Source: a virus. From it: DNA of 64,000 nucleotides. Shown one piece after another: positions 39,234 to 48,426 of this stretch. Within the stretch, counting starts at the first letter, position 1. Every line of letters starts with the position of its first letter. Below the pieces are notes generated by a model. That model was given only the letters and a program-made list of their open reading frames with translations. It ran no database searches and had not been told where the DNA came from. The translations under genes were made by a program, and so were the position numbers. Location of the stretch: the IMG/VR virus record IMGVR_UViG_3300044843_000566, positions 1 through 64,000 of that record, one strand, 5' to 3'.

Positions 39234-40970
39234 CTAAGTTGGTACAGTATTTGTAATGATTACGCGACTTGTGGAAGAAATATCATTACAACGTACAACA
39301 ACACGCCAACCCTGTACGTCAGACTCAGCCGCAGTCTGTAACACAAACGTATTGCTAAAAACTAACTCGGCTACGGATAGAGGTGATTGACCTGAGCTCA
39401 TATTATTTACTTCGCCGTTGGCTCCGGGGATGTCTTGCCAAAATTCTTCATCTGGTTGCGTGATAGGGTTAGCGTTAGTTTGCCACTGATAAGAGAACAC
39501 GCCGCCCAAGAAGTTACTGATGTAAGCCCGTGCTTTGACTGTATAAAGCCCTGGCGTAATTGTGTAGTAATGCGCGGGAGCGTAAGTAGTCGTGTCTGTG
39601 GCCAAAATAAACGGCCCCGAAAAAGTGCCAAGGTTCTCCCACGCAAATTGTGCGATCGTAATAGTAATAGTAGCCGGATCGCTGTACTGTGCTCTAAGTG
39701 CGCCGAGTTGTACGTATACACGGTATTTCGTTCCGTTGTCTGCAGTCGTTAAGCCGGTCAAATTAAGACTTGCACCTTGGGATGTGATCTCGTCGCGAAG
39801 TATCCCGCCGACATAAAGACGCCATGTATTAAATTGTTTTGATACCGCAATGTGGTAATAAACAGTGTTTGTAATTGGACCGTATTTGAGGATTTTGGTT
39901 GTGTTGGGAATTTTTACATTTACAAAACCAATTGCCCCATTTTGCGGTGTAAAATAAATGCAGATACCGTCTGTGGCGTCTTTGTTTGTGCGTGTGTCTA
40001 TGAAAATTGATTCTGAGCCGGCGCTATCGTTGTATGAATGCAGAAACCGCCGTACGCGCACATACCCTTCGTAACAGCAATCATCAAGATAGACTGCGAA
40101 GTCGTACGGTACGGTCAAACTGCTATTTGTAATACGAAGATAGTTGAAGTGTGTCCCCAACCCCCCGGCTACGCTACCAGCGGCGGGCGGCGGGTCGACG
40201 TAATTTTTTGTACTCGTTACAAACTGCACTGCAGATGTGTTGCTGCCGTAGCCAAAAAATGCTGCGCTTTGTGTGACAGGAAAAAGGTTGTCCCACGTGC
40301 TGTTAATGCCCGGCGTAGTAGTGACACGAATATTTTGCGAATTACCAGCACTACCAATACTAGGCGTCCAAACGTTAATTACGGGACTGAATACTGTTCT
40401 TGTGCCTGGGCTGCCAAGGTTTACACCTAATTTTGTGTAATTATCGGCTAGGTCAGCCGTTGCAGTCGCCGGGTTATAGCCCGAAATAACGCCCGCCGTG
40501 TAGCGCGGTATTCCCTTTGTTACACGCACAGAGTCGACATATCCGTAAAACTGGTTTGCTGCGTTTACTGTCCCGTCACTAGCCTCAGCGTTGCCGATTG
40601 TTATTTTTTTGCTTGTTAAATTGTAGGCGCTTTTTGTAACAGGCTGCCATGTGTTGCCACCGTCTGTTGACACTTCCCAAAAATACAGCGGCGTATAATT
40701 AAAAAAATTGCTGTTGTTGCATGGCTGGCTCACCTGACTTTCTAACGTTACAGAATTCACGCAGCGTAGTTCAACATTGGGCAGCGGCGAAACCGTAAAA
40801 TATGATGACGGCCAACGTCCTTCGGCTATGTAGTTCGCTGCTTCCGCCAGCGTCCACAGCCCAGTCGACTGGTTGCATGCCGACGGCGGTACGTAGTTAG
40901 CCCCGTGTGCGCTCACCAGGGAGTCGTACTGATTGATGAAAAGTAGGCGGCCCGGACCTGATGAACGCAT
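39234..40970 (-). CDS. Fibre/adhesion protein with LamG-like domain
   Basis: 578 residues, Ser/Thr/Asn-rich and beta-structured. Residues about 265-400 (FIDTRTNKDATDGICIYFTP, then YYHIAVSKQFNTWRLYVGG) match a LamG/concanavalin-like carbohydrate-binding fold. A C-terminal Ig-like part (YTVKARAYISNFLGGVFSYQ, then LQTAAESDVQGWRVVVRC) follows. The ATG overlaps the stop of the upstream fibre gene (TAATG). It is probably a receptor-binding virion protein. Confidence 0.68.
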   Translation of the reverse strand: MRSSGPGRLLFINQYDSLVSAHGANYVPPSACNQSTGLWTLAEAANYIAEGRWPSSYFTVSPLPNVELRCVNSVTLESQVSQPCNNSNFFNYTPLYFWEVSTDGGNTWQPVTKSAYNLTSKKITIGNAEASDGTVNAANQFYGYVDSVRVTKGIPRYTAGVISGYNPATATADLADNYTKLGVNLGSPGTRTVFSPVINVWTPSIGSAGNSQNIRVTTTPGINSTWDNLFPVTQSAAFFGYGSNTSAVQFVTSTKNYVDPPPAAGSVAGGLGTHFNYLRITNSSLTVPYDFAVYLDDCCYEGYVRVRRFLHSYNDSAGSESIFIDTRTNKDATDGICIYFTPQNGAIGFVNVKIPNTTKILKYGPITNTVYYHIAVSKQFNTWRLYVGGILRDEITSQGASLNLTGLTTADNGTKYRVYVQLGALRAQYSDPATITITIAQFAWENLGTFSGPFILATDTTTYAPAHYYTITPGLYTVKARAYISNFLGGVFSYQWQTNANPITQPDEEFWQDIPGANGEVNNMSSGQSPLSVAELVFSNTFVLQTAAESDVQGWRVVVRCNDISSTSRVIITNTVPT

Positions 40971-43000
40971 TATAAGACTCCGTCACCCGTCGCTGTCGCG
41001 GTAACCGCACTCGGCGGCGTGTTTGAGCGTGTAGCGTACTCCCAGTAACCAGCCTGCGTGCCGCCGCCTTTGTAAAACGCGGCTTTAAACCATTCGTGCG
41101 TTGTCGGCAGAACGTATTTCGCACCGGTTTTACGCACTAACGTAAGATCAGAGTCAGAGCCGTCGTTTTCGGGCGTGGCAGCGTAGTTTGTAAAATCACC
41201 CGCCGGCGTATCGTCGCCAGTTGGGAATGCAGACGAGAATTGATACGAGCCGTTTTCTGTGGTACCCGGACCAGTCCGTCCGTTGTGCAGCCAGTTAGCG
41301 TAACGTATCGCAGAGTACCATGAAACAAAATTAACAGGCTTCGCCGCCATGTTTTGTCTTATTTCGTACCGTGCCCCCGCTGATCCGGCCGCGTTATACA
41401 CAATACCGCCGTGCACATTACTTGCCATGTTAGCGTCGTAAAGCCCTAAAGTATTTGCACCGGTTGGATCTACGTTGTTTAAAAAATCAACATACTCCGC
41501 ATTTGAGACTTCGTATTTCTGTATTTTGTAGGCATACGCGACGGCACCAAAACTACGGAAAAGAAATCCGTTTGAAGCCGCGTTTGAATTACCTATGTCG
41601 CCAACATCCATAAAGATATTGCTATGCAAAATAACGGGGCTAGTCTCAAAACTTACCAGTCTAAAGCCGCATGTCGGCGTCTTTGCCGTGACGGATAAAT
41701 ACTGTTGAGTGTTTAAGCCAGAACCACTAGATATAAATCCTGTGCTGGCGAGTTTATCGAGGAGCACGTCGGTAAACGCGCCGCCTGGCGTATAAGCGTC
41801 AGCACTTGAACTTGCCTCAACCGAGCGCGTTTCTAACCATTCATTTACGTTGCCGTTCATGTCATATAACCCGTACGCGCTAGTACTGCCCGACGTGCCT
41901 ACAGACAACAAATTACCGTTAGTCGTGGCGTTCCAGTTTGCCGCACCCGCATAATTTGCAGAATTAATCGGAGCAGGAGGCGAACTGCTTAACGGGATTA
42001 CTTGTGTAGACGGTATGCTCCAAATACCCGCAGTATTTGCCGCTATGCCGCGTACACTAAATACATACGGTATGTTGTTCTGCAAATTTAAAATTGTTTT
42101 TGCAGTAGTAACGCTGCCAGTCAAAATACCATTACGACTGGGCAACCATGTTTGACCGTCGTCTATAGACCAACGTACAGCATACTGTGTAATTACCACG
42201 CCGCTCGGAATGCTGCCTGGCGTGCTCCAGTTTATAAGTGCAGACGCGTTATAAGCCGTGGCAGTCAGATTGCTTGGAGCAGCAAAACTTGTTGGCGTGA
42301 CGATATCGGTCACGTTGCTCCACGCACCAACACCTAAACCATTTAACGCCCCGACCCGAAACCTATACTCGTGCCCGTTTGTTGCTGCTAACGAAAACGA
42401 TCGTGCCGCAGATTCTGGTTTAGTTAAGGTAGTGAATACAGGCCACGCCGTAGACGAGTCAGGCCGCGAAGAAACTTGAATAACGTAATCAAAAACTGGT
42501 GTACCGCCGTTTGCAGCTGGTTCGCTCCAGTACAACGAAATAGTCGCGTTACCTGGTTCTGCCGTTAGATTAAGCGGCGCTGACGGCACTGTAAGCGTTG
42601 GCGGGACAACTACGGTGTCGGCAATAAACTCATACGAAACGGTGGCGTCTGCTCGAGCATCTATACCGGCTCTAACTTGAACCATATCTCCTGATTCAAG
42701 ATAAATTGGGTTGTCGCGGCACACGGCAATAAGCGTTGCGTCGCGCGGTACCGTAATGGATTTGGCTAGATAAAAAGACTTTACTTCCGCGTACGCACCC
42801 GAGCCGACAATACGCACAATACGAACATCAATGTCGACTGCGTAGTTTTCGTCTTTATTCGCGATAAATAGCGAGTTAATTTTGTATATGACGCCGGACT
42901 CGGGAGGATTCGCGACTAAAATTTGGTTGTAGTCTGTGACGTTTAAATAGTTCGTACGCCCATAAAGCGTCGTTGTATTTGCAATATTTGACTCGGCCAT
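40970..43000 (-). CDS. Fibre protein: FnIII domains plus circularly permuted FGE-sulfatase-like domain
   Basis: 676 residues from ATG 43000, which has GGAGG 6 nt upstream. Residues 1-125 match the small protein at 50390 (DNPIYLESGDMVQVRAG). Two FnIII-like domains follow (PSAPLNLTAEPGNATISLYW; PSNLTATAYNASALINW). The last 330 residues are an FGE/SUMF1-type domain (C-type lectin-like fold), but with its halves swapped. AYGLYDMNGNVNEWLE...CGFRLV, normally last, comes before YKIQKYEVSNAEYVDFLNN...VLPTTHEWFKAAFYK, normally first. The fold is common in receptor-binding tips. No catalytic Cys pair for formylglycine chemistry is evident, so binding is more likely. Confidence 0.78.
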   Translation of the reverse strand: MAESNIANTTTLYGRTNYLNVTDYNQILVANPPESGVIYKINSLFIANKDENYAVDIDVRIVRIVGSGAYAEVKSFYLAKSITVPRDATLIAVCRDNPIYLESGDMVQVRAGIDARADATVSYEFIADTVVVPPTLTVPSAPLNLTAEPGNATISLYWSEPAANGGTPVFDYVIQVSSRPDSSTAWPVFTTLTKPESAARSFSLAATNGHEYRFRVGALNGLGVGAWSNVTDIVTPTSFAAPSNLTATAYNASALINWSTPGSIPSGVVITQYAVRWSIDDGQTWLPSRNGILTGSVTTAKTILNLQNNIPYVFSVRGIAANTAGIWSIPSTQVIPLSSSPPAPINSANYAGAANWNATTNGNLLSVGTSGSTSAYGLYDMNGNVNEWLETRSVEASSSADAYTPGGAFTDVLLDKLASTGFISSGSGLNTQQYLSVTAKTPTCGFRLVSFETSPVILHSNIFMDVGDIGNSNAASNGFLFRSFGAVAYAYKIQKYEVSNAEYVDFLNNVDPTGANTLGLYDANMASNVHGGIVYNAAGSAGARYEIRQNMAAKPVNFVSWYSAIRYANWLHNGRTGPGTTENGSYQFSSAFPTGDDTPAGDFTNYAATPENDGSDSDLTLVRKTGAKYVLPTTHEWFKAAFYKGGGTQAGYWEYATRSNTPPSAVTATATGDGVL

Positions 43001-43002
43001 TT

Positions 43003-44688
43003 TCAACCTCCAAAGATAAATGACGGCCAGATTACTCTAGGCCCTGTAGCGCCCGTAACGCCTGACTCGCCGCCTGGTGTGCCCGGTGGACCTGACGGGC
43101 CTGTGCCCCCTGTATCGCCTTTAGGGCCAGTCGGACCTGACGGGCCTGTTTGCCCGACAGCGGCAATGACGCGTACGCCATTAATGAATACCGCTGAAGG
43201 ATCTGTCGGATCGATAACAACAGTCGGGCCAGGGCCTGTAACCCCAGTTACACCAGTCATACCGGTGACGCCGACACCAGTAGCGCCTGTAACGCCAGCG
43301 CCGGCTGGGCCTGTAACCCCAGTTACACCAGTCATACCGGTGACGCCGACACCAGAAACACCGGTTACGCCTGTTTCGCCGGGCATCCCTGGCACGCCTG
43401 ACGGGCCGTCAAGACCTGTGACGCCAGTAGGCCCTTCAACACCGCTAAAACCTTGTAAACCAGATACGCCGGTTGCACCAATGTCACCGCTAGGACCTGT
43501 AGGCCCCGTGGGGCCAGTTAAACCAGGGCCACCTGTTGCACCTGTTGCACCCGTTACACCCGTTAAGCCGGTTACACCAGACGCACCAGTTGCACCCGTT
43601 TCGCCCGCTGGCCCGGTTAGGCCTGTAACACCAGTAAAACCGGCTGGCCCTGTAATGCCCGTAGACCCCTCCGGACCAGTAATGCCCGTGGCACCTGTGA
43701 TGCCAGTAACCCCAGTGACGCCTTTTGCACCAGAAGCGCCCGTTATACCGACGCCCGTAACACCTGTAACGCCAGTGATTCCGGTGATGCCCGTGACGCC
43801 AGTTAAGCCCGTAACGCCTGTGGGCCCGCGTGTGCCAGATATACCGGATATGCCTGTCGCACCTGTTAAGCCAGTAGCGCCCATCTGCCCGATACCGGTT
43901 GGGCCTGTAATGCCGGTGGGTCCAGCCGGACCAGTAACGCCTGAAAGCCCCTGAAAGCCTGACACGCCAGTAGGGCCCGTCATACCAGTTACACCGCTCG
44001 GACCCGCAGGGCCCGTTGGTCCAGTAACACCAGTGAACCCAGTAGCACCACTAGAGCCCTGGTCGCCTTTTCTGCCATCAAAACCAGTGGCACCGATGCT
44101 ACCCGCAGGGCCGGTGACGCCGGTAACGCCCGTTAAACCAGTAGCACCTGTCTGACCGGTTACACCAGAAATGCCAGTGACACCAGTTAAACCAGTTGCG
44201 CCGGCAGACCCAGTTACACCAGTGACACCTGTAACACCCGTGACACCTTTTGTGCCTGTGACGCCGGTTACACCGGTCGTGCCGCCTGGGCCAGTAGAGC
44301 CTGTTACGCCAGTAATACCGGCGGGCCCTGACAGGCCAGAAGCGCCTGTAACACCAGTGACACCTTTTGTGCCTGTGGGGCCAGTAACGCCCGTCATGCC
44401 ACGACCACCGCCCGGACCCGTAGGCCCTGGTGGCCCGCTAGGGCCGGTAGCGCCAGCTAACTCTGCTGGCAGTTGCGTTGCCGGAACTTTGCCAGACGAA
44501 TCTAATCCGGCTACACCGCCCGGCTGCCCTATTAAGGAAGTCGTAATTGCACTTACAAGATCCAGGATCGCGCCGAGCGTTGTCTTTTTTGTTGTCGGCG
44601 GCGAGACCTGCTGGTCAACAATCGCAACTAAGTCGTCACGACTAGGGTTCGCCTTGCCGGGCAAATCCGATATGCGTTTTTGTGCCAT
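43003..44688 (-). CDS. Collagen-like fibre protein with Gly-X-Thr repeats
   Basis: 561 residues. The N-terminus ([12 protein letters not shown]..., [19 protein letters not shown]) is shared with the protein at 60251 and is probably the virion attachment head. From about residue 78 to 550 the sequence is an almost unbroken run of Gly-X-Y triplets ([10 protein letters not shown] style), in which Y is mostly Thr and X is Pro, Val, Ala or Ile. This predicts a collagen triple helix with many Thr that could carry sugars. It ends in a short C-terminal segment. A glycosyltransferase lies 81 bp upstream of it. Confidence 0.88.
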   Translation of the reverse strand: MAQKRISDLPGKANPSRDDLVAIVDQQVSPPTTKKTTLGAILDLVSAITTSLIGQPGGVAGLDSSGKVPATQLPAELAGATGPSGPPGPTGPGGGRGMTGVTGPTGTKGVTGVTGASGLSGPAGITGVTGSTGPGGTTGVTGVTGTKGVTGVTGVTGVTGSAGATGLTGVTGISGVTGQTGATGLTGVTGVTGPAGSIGATGFDGRKGDQGSSGATGFTGVTGPTGPAGPSGVTGMTGPTGVSGFQGLSGVTGPAGPTGITGPTGIGQMGATGLTGATGISGISGTRGPTGVTGLTGVTGITGITGVTGVTGVGITGASGAKGVTGVTGITGATGITGPEGSTGITGPAGFTGVTGLTGPAGETGATGASGVTGLTGVTGATGATGGPGLTGPTGPTGPSGDIGATGVSGLQGFSGVEGPTGVTGLDGPSGVPGMPGETGVTGVSGVGVTGMTGVTGVTGPAGAGVTGATGVGVTGMTGVTGVTGPGPTVVIDPTDPSAVFINGVRVIAAVGQTGPSGPTGPKGDTGGTGPSGPPGTPGGESGVTGATGPRVIWPSFIFGG

Positions 44689-44714
44689 GGGCGATCTCGC
44701 AGCAAACGAAGGAG

Positions 44715-44727
44715 CAGCCTATAAAAT
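44715..44727 (-). promoter_or_regulatory. Promoter-like -10 TGCTATTTTATAG
   Basis: On the minus strand TGCTATTTTATAG lies about 30 bp upstream of the collagen-like gene start, with an AT-rich stretch before it. It resembles the TGCTATACT boxes at 15800-15822 and about 57160. Confidence 0.4.
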
Positions 44728-44769
44728 AGCATAATTTTGCCGGTTTACATACCGCGGGCAAGTATTACG

Positions 44770-45411
44770 CTAGTGGTGCATAAACCACTCGTCTGACGAG
44801 ACAAAGGAATGAAACACGTTGTGCACCGGATAGCCAGTCACAATATTTTTATGCCCCTGCAGCGCGTAATTAAATGCGTGCATATCGTTTAAACCCGTGC
44901 ACACGCTATTTAAACTACCGAGCCGCAGCATAAATTTTACGATGTCTATGCCGCCTACGATGCCGCAATTGTAAAGATTTTTTGGTTTTTCCATATGCCC
45001 CCAAAAAGGGCACCCGTGAGCAAACTGTGCCAGCCAATTCCAATGATTAAATTCAAGCGACTCTGAGCCGGCATATAAAAAACCCGGAGCTGGTTTTGGT
45101 TTATTTAACATGACGACATCACGTACGTCTGTGCACCATAGTTCTCCGTTAATCGGATGCCGCTTTAAATACGCTGCAATAACCACAAAACGATAAGTAT
45201 GCGGTAGGCCTCGGCACACAACCGGCACCTGAGTTACAGGTAAAAAACTACAGTCGGCATCTGTGAAGAGAACAGGCTGGTAGCCGTGATCGTTTACGGA
45301 TTCTGCCCACGCACGCCCCATCTCCGGCGTCATTCGTTTATCGTGACTACCAGAATTTGGAATTTCACCCTTAGTGAACAGCGCCCCGAGAACATAACCA
45401 GTAGGCGGCAT
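44770..45411 (-). CDS. Glycosyltransferase-like, GT-A fold
   Basis: 213 residues. VLGALFTKG at the start, PVLFTDADCSFLP, ELWCTDVRDVVML (a DxD-type motif, about 93-98) and LYNCGIVGGIDIVKFMLRL are typical of short GT-A enzymes such as GT8/galactosyltransferase-like proteins. NHWNWLAQ and HNVFHSF are late landmarks. It points away from the plus-strand pair at 45494 and lies directly upstream of the collagen-like gene. Confidence 0.65.
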   Translation of the reverse strand: MPPTGYVLGALFTKGEIPNSGSHDKRMTPEMGRAWAESVNDHGYQPVLFTDADCSFLPVTQVPVVCRGLPHTYRFVVIAAYLKRHPINGELWCTDVRDVVMLNKPKPAPGFLYAGSESLEFNHWNWLAQFAHGCPFWGHMEKPKNLYNCGIVGGIDIVKFMLRLGSLNSVCTGLNDMHAFNYALQGHKNIVTGYPVHNVFHSFVSSDEWFMHH

Positions 45412-45493
45412 TTGGAAGCTCCCGGCGGCGTATTGCAGATTTTTACGGCATACATAGACTAGTGTTAGTTTAACAGACAGGCCCGCGCTAACT

Positions 45494-46360
45494 ATGCCGC
45501 ACTACTTAGCCGTACTAGCCGTTTTTAGGAATGAGGCTAGTTTTATGTCCGCCTGGTTAGAGCATTATTTTATGCGCGGCGTAGAGCACATATACCTATT
45601 AGACGACGGCAGCACAGATGATTTCTACACGCCTACATTTAACAAGTATTTAAACGCTGGCCAGATCACGCTACGGCATGTCGCGCCAGAGGACTATGAC
45701 AACAAAAAAATGGAGCGCCAGCGGTACCTGTACAACAAGTACTTTGGTGACGTCGTAAGCCAGACTTTTTGGCTGGGAATCCTAGACTTAGACGAATTTT
45801 ACTACTCGCCCGTGGAGAAGAGTTTAGCCACGCTGCTGAGCCAATATGAAACTAGTTCGTACCAGGAAATTCTTGCAGATTGGTACTGGTTCGGATCTGC
45901 GGGGTACATACAGCAGCCAACTGATACTGTGGGTTCTTTTTTATATCGGTCGGCTGGCCTGTCTCGCACGTACAATTACCACGCCGAGGGCTACCACCAC
46001 GAATGGTGTTGCAAGTCATTCAGCAAAACAAAAACAATCGCACAACTTAGTCATCATTTCAACTATTATCGCAGGCACCGCACGGCAAATTTTTGCACGC
46101 AAGGTAAAGCTGGCAACGAAGATTTTAGTTTTAATCTATCACGCCACGGCCTAGGTTTTATCAACCACTACATTGGTGCACGAGATTATTACGCAACTAA
46201 AAAAACACGGGGTTCTTGCAACAACAGCGCTATCGTGCGAGACGAAACGCTATACGACAAACTTAATAAAAACGACATCTTCGATCCACGTTTAGCAGAG
46301 CAAACTAATGCCAGACCGTTTACCGATTCTCGTGATCCAAAACACGTGGTATCACTTTGA
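45494..46360 (+). CDS. Glycosyltransferase family 92-like (GT-A)
   Basis: 288 residues on the plus strand. LAVFRNEASFMSAWLEHYFMRG at the start, HIYLLDDGSTDD, RQRYLYNKYF, and LGILDLDEFYYSP (DxD motif) are the landmarks of GT92/DUF23 enzymes, some of which transfer galactose. The ATG is fixed by conserved NRN-type residues close behind. It overlaps the next gene by 53 bp, so the two are coupled. Confidence 0.82.
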   Translation: MPHYLAVLAVFRNEASFMSAWLEHYFMRGVEHIYLLDDGSTDDFYTPTFNKYLNAGQITLRHVAPEDYDNKKMERQRYLYNKYFGDVVSQTFWLGILDLDEFYYSPVEKSLATLLSQYETSSYQEILADWYWFGSAGYIQQPTDTVGSFLYRSAGLSRTYNYHAEGYHHEWCCKSFSKTKTIAQLSHHFNYYRRHRTANFCTQGKAGNEDFSFNLSRHGLGFINHYIGARDYYATKKTRGSCNNSAIVRDETLYDKLNKNDIFDPRLAEQTNARPFTDSRDPKHVVSL

Positions 46361-47324
46361 AACTACCATCGCCATATACCAGTTACTTGAAGACGCAGGC
46401 TACAAACCTTACGTTTATCGGTGCGCCCCCGGCGAAGATGTTTTTAACCAGGCTATATTTTTAAAAGAGAAAAACATTGCCGTAGCCAATAATGACGTAA
46501 TTAAAAAAGCCGCCGCTGGTATAGTTATCTCGGCGTATCCGAACCCGCATGTTGATAAAAAAGAAGCGATTCCTAACGCGGCGCATCTTTGCCTGCCGCC
46601 TGAGTTGCGAAACAAACTGCTGTTTATTTCGCATCGGTTTCGTCGCTTAGATGATTACGTAAATAACTTGTTTGGAATTACGGCCAAAAACACGTTCTGC
46701 CTGTCGCCCAATTCGGAGCGCATAGGAATTGATTACTTGTTTTTAGTCGCCAGTCCCGTAACACCGGAGACTGTGCCGTATACGCGGCCGTTAAAATTGG
46801 CCGTGCAGGGGCACCTAGAACTTGAGAACAGGCGTATCGAGTGGCTATCTGCGGCCCTCAAAAAAAGAACATGCGCCGAGTTTGCGTTACAAATTATCGG
46901 CACACATGCGGGCACGATAGCCGGACCTCATTTTGAAAACTGCAACGACGTAACGTTTGTTCACGGGCCGAGCGAACAAGAATTTTATTCTCGCTTATCG
47001 CGCGACACTCATTTTTTGCTGCCGCTAATAGACGGCGAAATGAAACGAAAAACTTATGTTATCGAGCGGTACAGCAGCAATTTTATGCTGGCATGGGCGC
47101 TGGAAAAACCAGTGTTCTGCCATGAGGTATTCAAAGACATTTACAATACGCCAGGTATTTACTACAACTACGGCAACGTAGCTGAACAGTTTGACGAGTT
47201 GCTGGCCACAAGTGAGACGACTTACGGCTTATTATTAAAGCGTATGCGTGACCAAAAAAAAATACACCAACAAAGTAACACAATAAAATTGCGTGAAAAA
47301 TTAACGCAAATTATTCAGGGTTAA
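46308..47324 (+). CDS. Glycosyltransferase-like protein, GT-B type
   Basis: 338 residues on the plus strand. LPILVIQNTWYHFETTIAIY at the start suggests an N-terminal Rossmann fold. LKLAVQGHLELENRRIEWL, QIIGTHAGTI, VTFVHGPSEQEFYSRL, FLLPLID and YSSNFMLAWALEKPVFCHE follow the order of the C-terminal domain of GT-B enzymes (linker, phosphate loop, donor region). It is coupled to the GT92 gene and ends convergent with 47311, overlapping it by 14 bp. Confidence 0.68.
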   Translation: MPDRLPILVIQNTWYHFETTIAIYQLLEDAGYKPYVYRCAPGEDVFNQAIFLKEKNIAVANNDVIKKAAAGIVISAYPNPHVDKKEAIPNAAHLCLPPELRNKLLFISHRFRRLDDYVNNLFGITAKNTFCLSPNSERIGIDYLFLVASPVTPETVPYTRPLKLAVQGHLELENRRIEWLSAALKKRTCAEFALQIIGTHAGTIAGPHFENCNDVTFVHGPSEQEFYSRLSRDTHFLLPLIDGEMKRKTYVIERYSSNFMLAWALEKPVFCHEVFKDIYNTPGIYYNYGNVAEQFDELLATSETTYGLLLKRMRDQKKIHQQSNTIKLREKLTQIIQG

Positions 47325-47649
47325 CGGGCGGCGAGATATTCAGCGACCCGTCTTCGTTGTATGTAAACTCGCCTACAACGGAGAGCCCCGGGATTACAGA
47401 TTCAGGCTTAATCTCTGCCAGCAGAGCCCCGATCTTGGCATGGAGTTGGAAGAGTTCTACGCCGTCTGTGCCTAGCGCCGCGGCAATCTCTTGCGGAGTT
47501 GCCTGCGGATTCTGCCAAAACAGTTTGGAGTTTTGCGAGAAAGCCCCCGTAAGATTTCGGAATATATTGCGGGCGTTTTGTTTAAGTTGGTTGGCAATGC
47601 GCGTAGCTGGGTCAATGGCCGGAGATGTTTCTGGGTCGAGAACGCTCAT
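47311..47649 (-). CDS. Hypothetical protein among fibre genes
   Basis: 112 residues. The N-terminal half is helical (ATRIANQLKQNARNIFRNL), the middle has ATPQEIAAALGTDGVELFQL, and the end is beta-like (LSVVGEFTYNEDGSLNI). The pattern resembles small structural proteins of phage baseplates or fibres, without a firm match. Confidence 0.58.
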   Translation of the reverse strand: MSVLDPETSPAIDPATRIANQLKQNARNIFRNLTGAFSQNSKLFWQNPQATPQEIAAALGTDGVELFQLHAKIGALLAEIKPESVIPGLSVVGEFTYNEDGSLNISPPVNPE

Positions 47650-47679
47650 GGTTAGTCCTTTGTTTAAAAATAGCGTAAA

Positions 47680-48426
47680 TCAAAGATTCGCCGTTGTCGC
47701 TAGTACCGGTGCCGGCGTCGTGTCCGGAGTAAACACATAACCCGGCTCAGTAATATTATCAAATAATTGCTGGTCTGCCGAGTAATACAGCCGCACAGCA
47801 GTTTCTTGTTCTTCTGTTAACACGGCTTTTTTTCGCTTTGCCTTGTTTGCTTCCGGTATTGGCGCCGCGATCTCAAGAAACTCCCAAGCGGCTTTCATGT
47901 CGCGGGGGAACTTAAAGCAGGTGGTCGGCCCTACGGCGTATTCGTGCTGATGGAGAAAGTGTACGTTGTCGCGCAAGAACCCAAAGCGAGGCGGTTTTTT
48001 TCCTCGGGCTATCATCTGGTTCGCTGTGCGGGTATTTTGCCGCGTTCGGTAATCCAGTTGTTTTTGCCACTGCGCGGCGGGTAAATTGCTTGGTTTGGGG
48101 CGGAGACACTGCACGTCAGCGATGATCGAGTCTATGGCGTTTTGGATATTGCCGGGTTTAATGTTTATCTGCTGGCACGCGGACACAAAACGATCAACCG
48201 GGTCACGGACAAGTAGCACCACAGGCTTTGTCGGCGTCGGCGATCCGCTACACATCCAATGCCACAATTCAGTTTCAGGTGATTTGCCTTCTGGATACGC
48301 TGCAGTACGTATCAGCCAATCTTGCCGCGGATAAAACTGCTGGATAATAGCCCGCGCCATGCTGCTCGAACCAACTTTGGCGTTAAGCGCAACAGAGTAT
48401 TTTGGCGTGCCGTAATAGAAAATCAT
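47680..48426 (-). CDS. Sulfotransferase-like protein
   Basis: 248 residues. ALNAKVGSSSMARAIIQQF near the start is the 5'-phosphosulfate-binding loop (KxGSSS, compare KTGTT/KSGSS), and VVLLVRDPVDRFVSACQQI is the 3'-phosphate-binding motif of PAPS-dependent sulfotransferases. FGFLRDNVHFLHQH and TCFKFPRDMKAAWEFLE fit the carbohydrate sulfotransferase family. It would move sulfate from PAPS to a sugar hydroxyl. A phage-borne copy among glycosyltransferases and collagen-like fibres points to sulfated virion glycans. Confidence 0.8.
   Translation of the reverse strand: MIFYYGTPKYSVALNAKVGSSSMARAIIQQFYPRQDWLIRTAAYPEGKSPETELWHWMCSGSPTPTKPVVLLVRDPVDRFVSACQQINIKPGNIQNAIDSIIADVQCLRPKPSNLPAAQWQKQLDYRTRQNTRTANQMIARGKKPPRFGFLRDNVHFLHQHEYAVGPTTCFKFPRDMKAAWEFLEIAAPIPEANKAKRKKAVLTEEQETAVRLYYSADQQLFDNITEPGYVFTPDTTPAPVLATTANL

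Noticed and set aside
40970-43000. A diversity-generating retroelement target in the FGE-like domain
   Set aside because: The fold fits, but no reverse transcriptase or template repeat is seen in the window.
43079-44734. Long plus-strand frames rich in Pro-Val-Thr opposite the collagen genes (also 58742-59803 and 60441-60971)
   Set aside because: They are antisense shadows of Gly-X-Thr repeats; the GGN-NNN-ACN pattern read backwards gives Pro/Val/Thr runs without stops.
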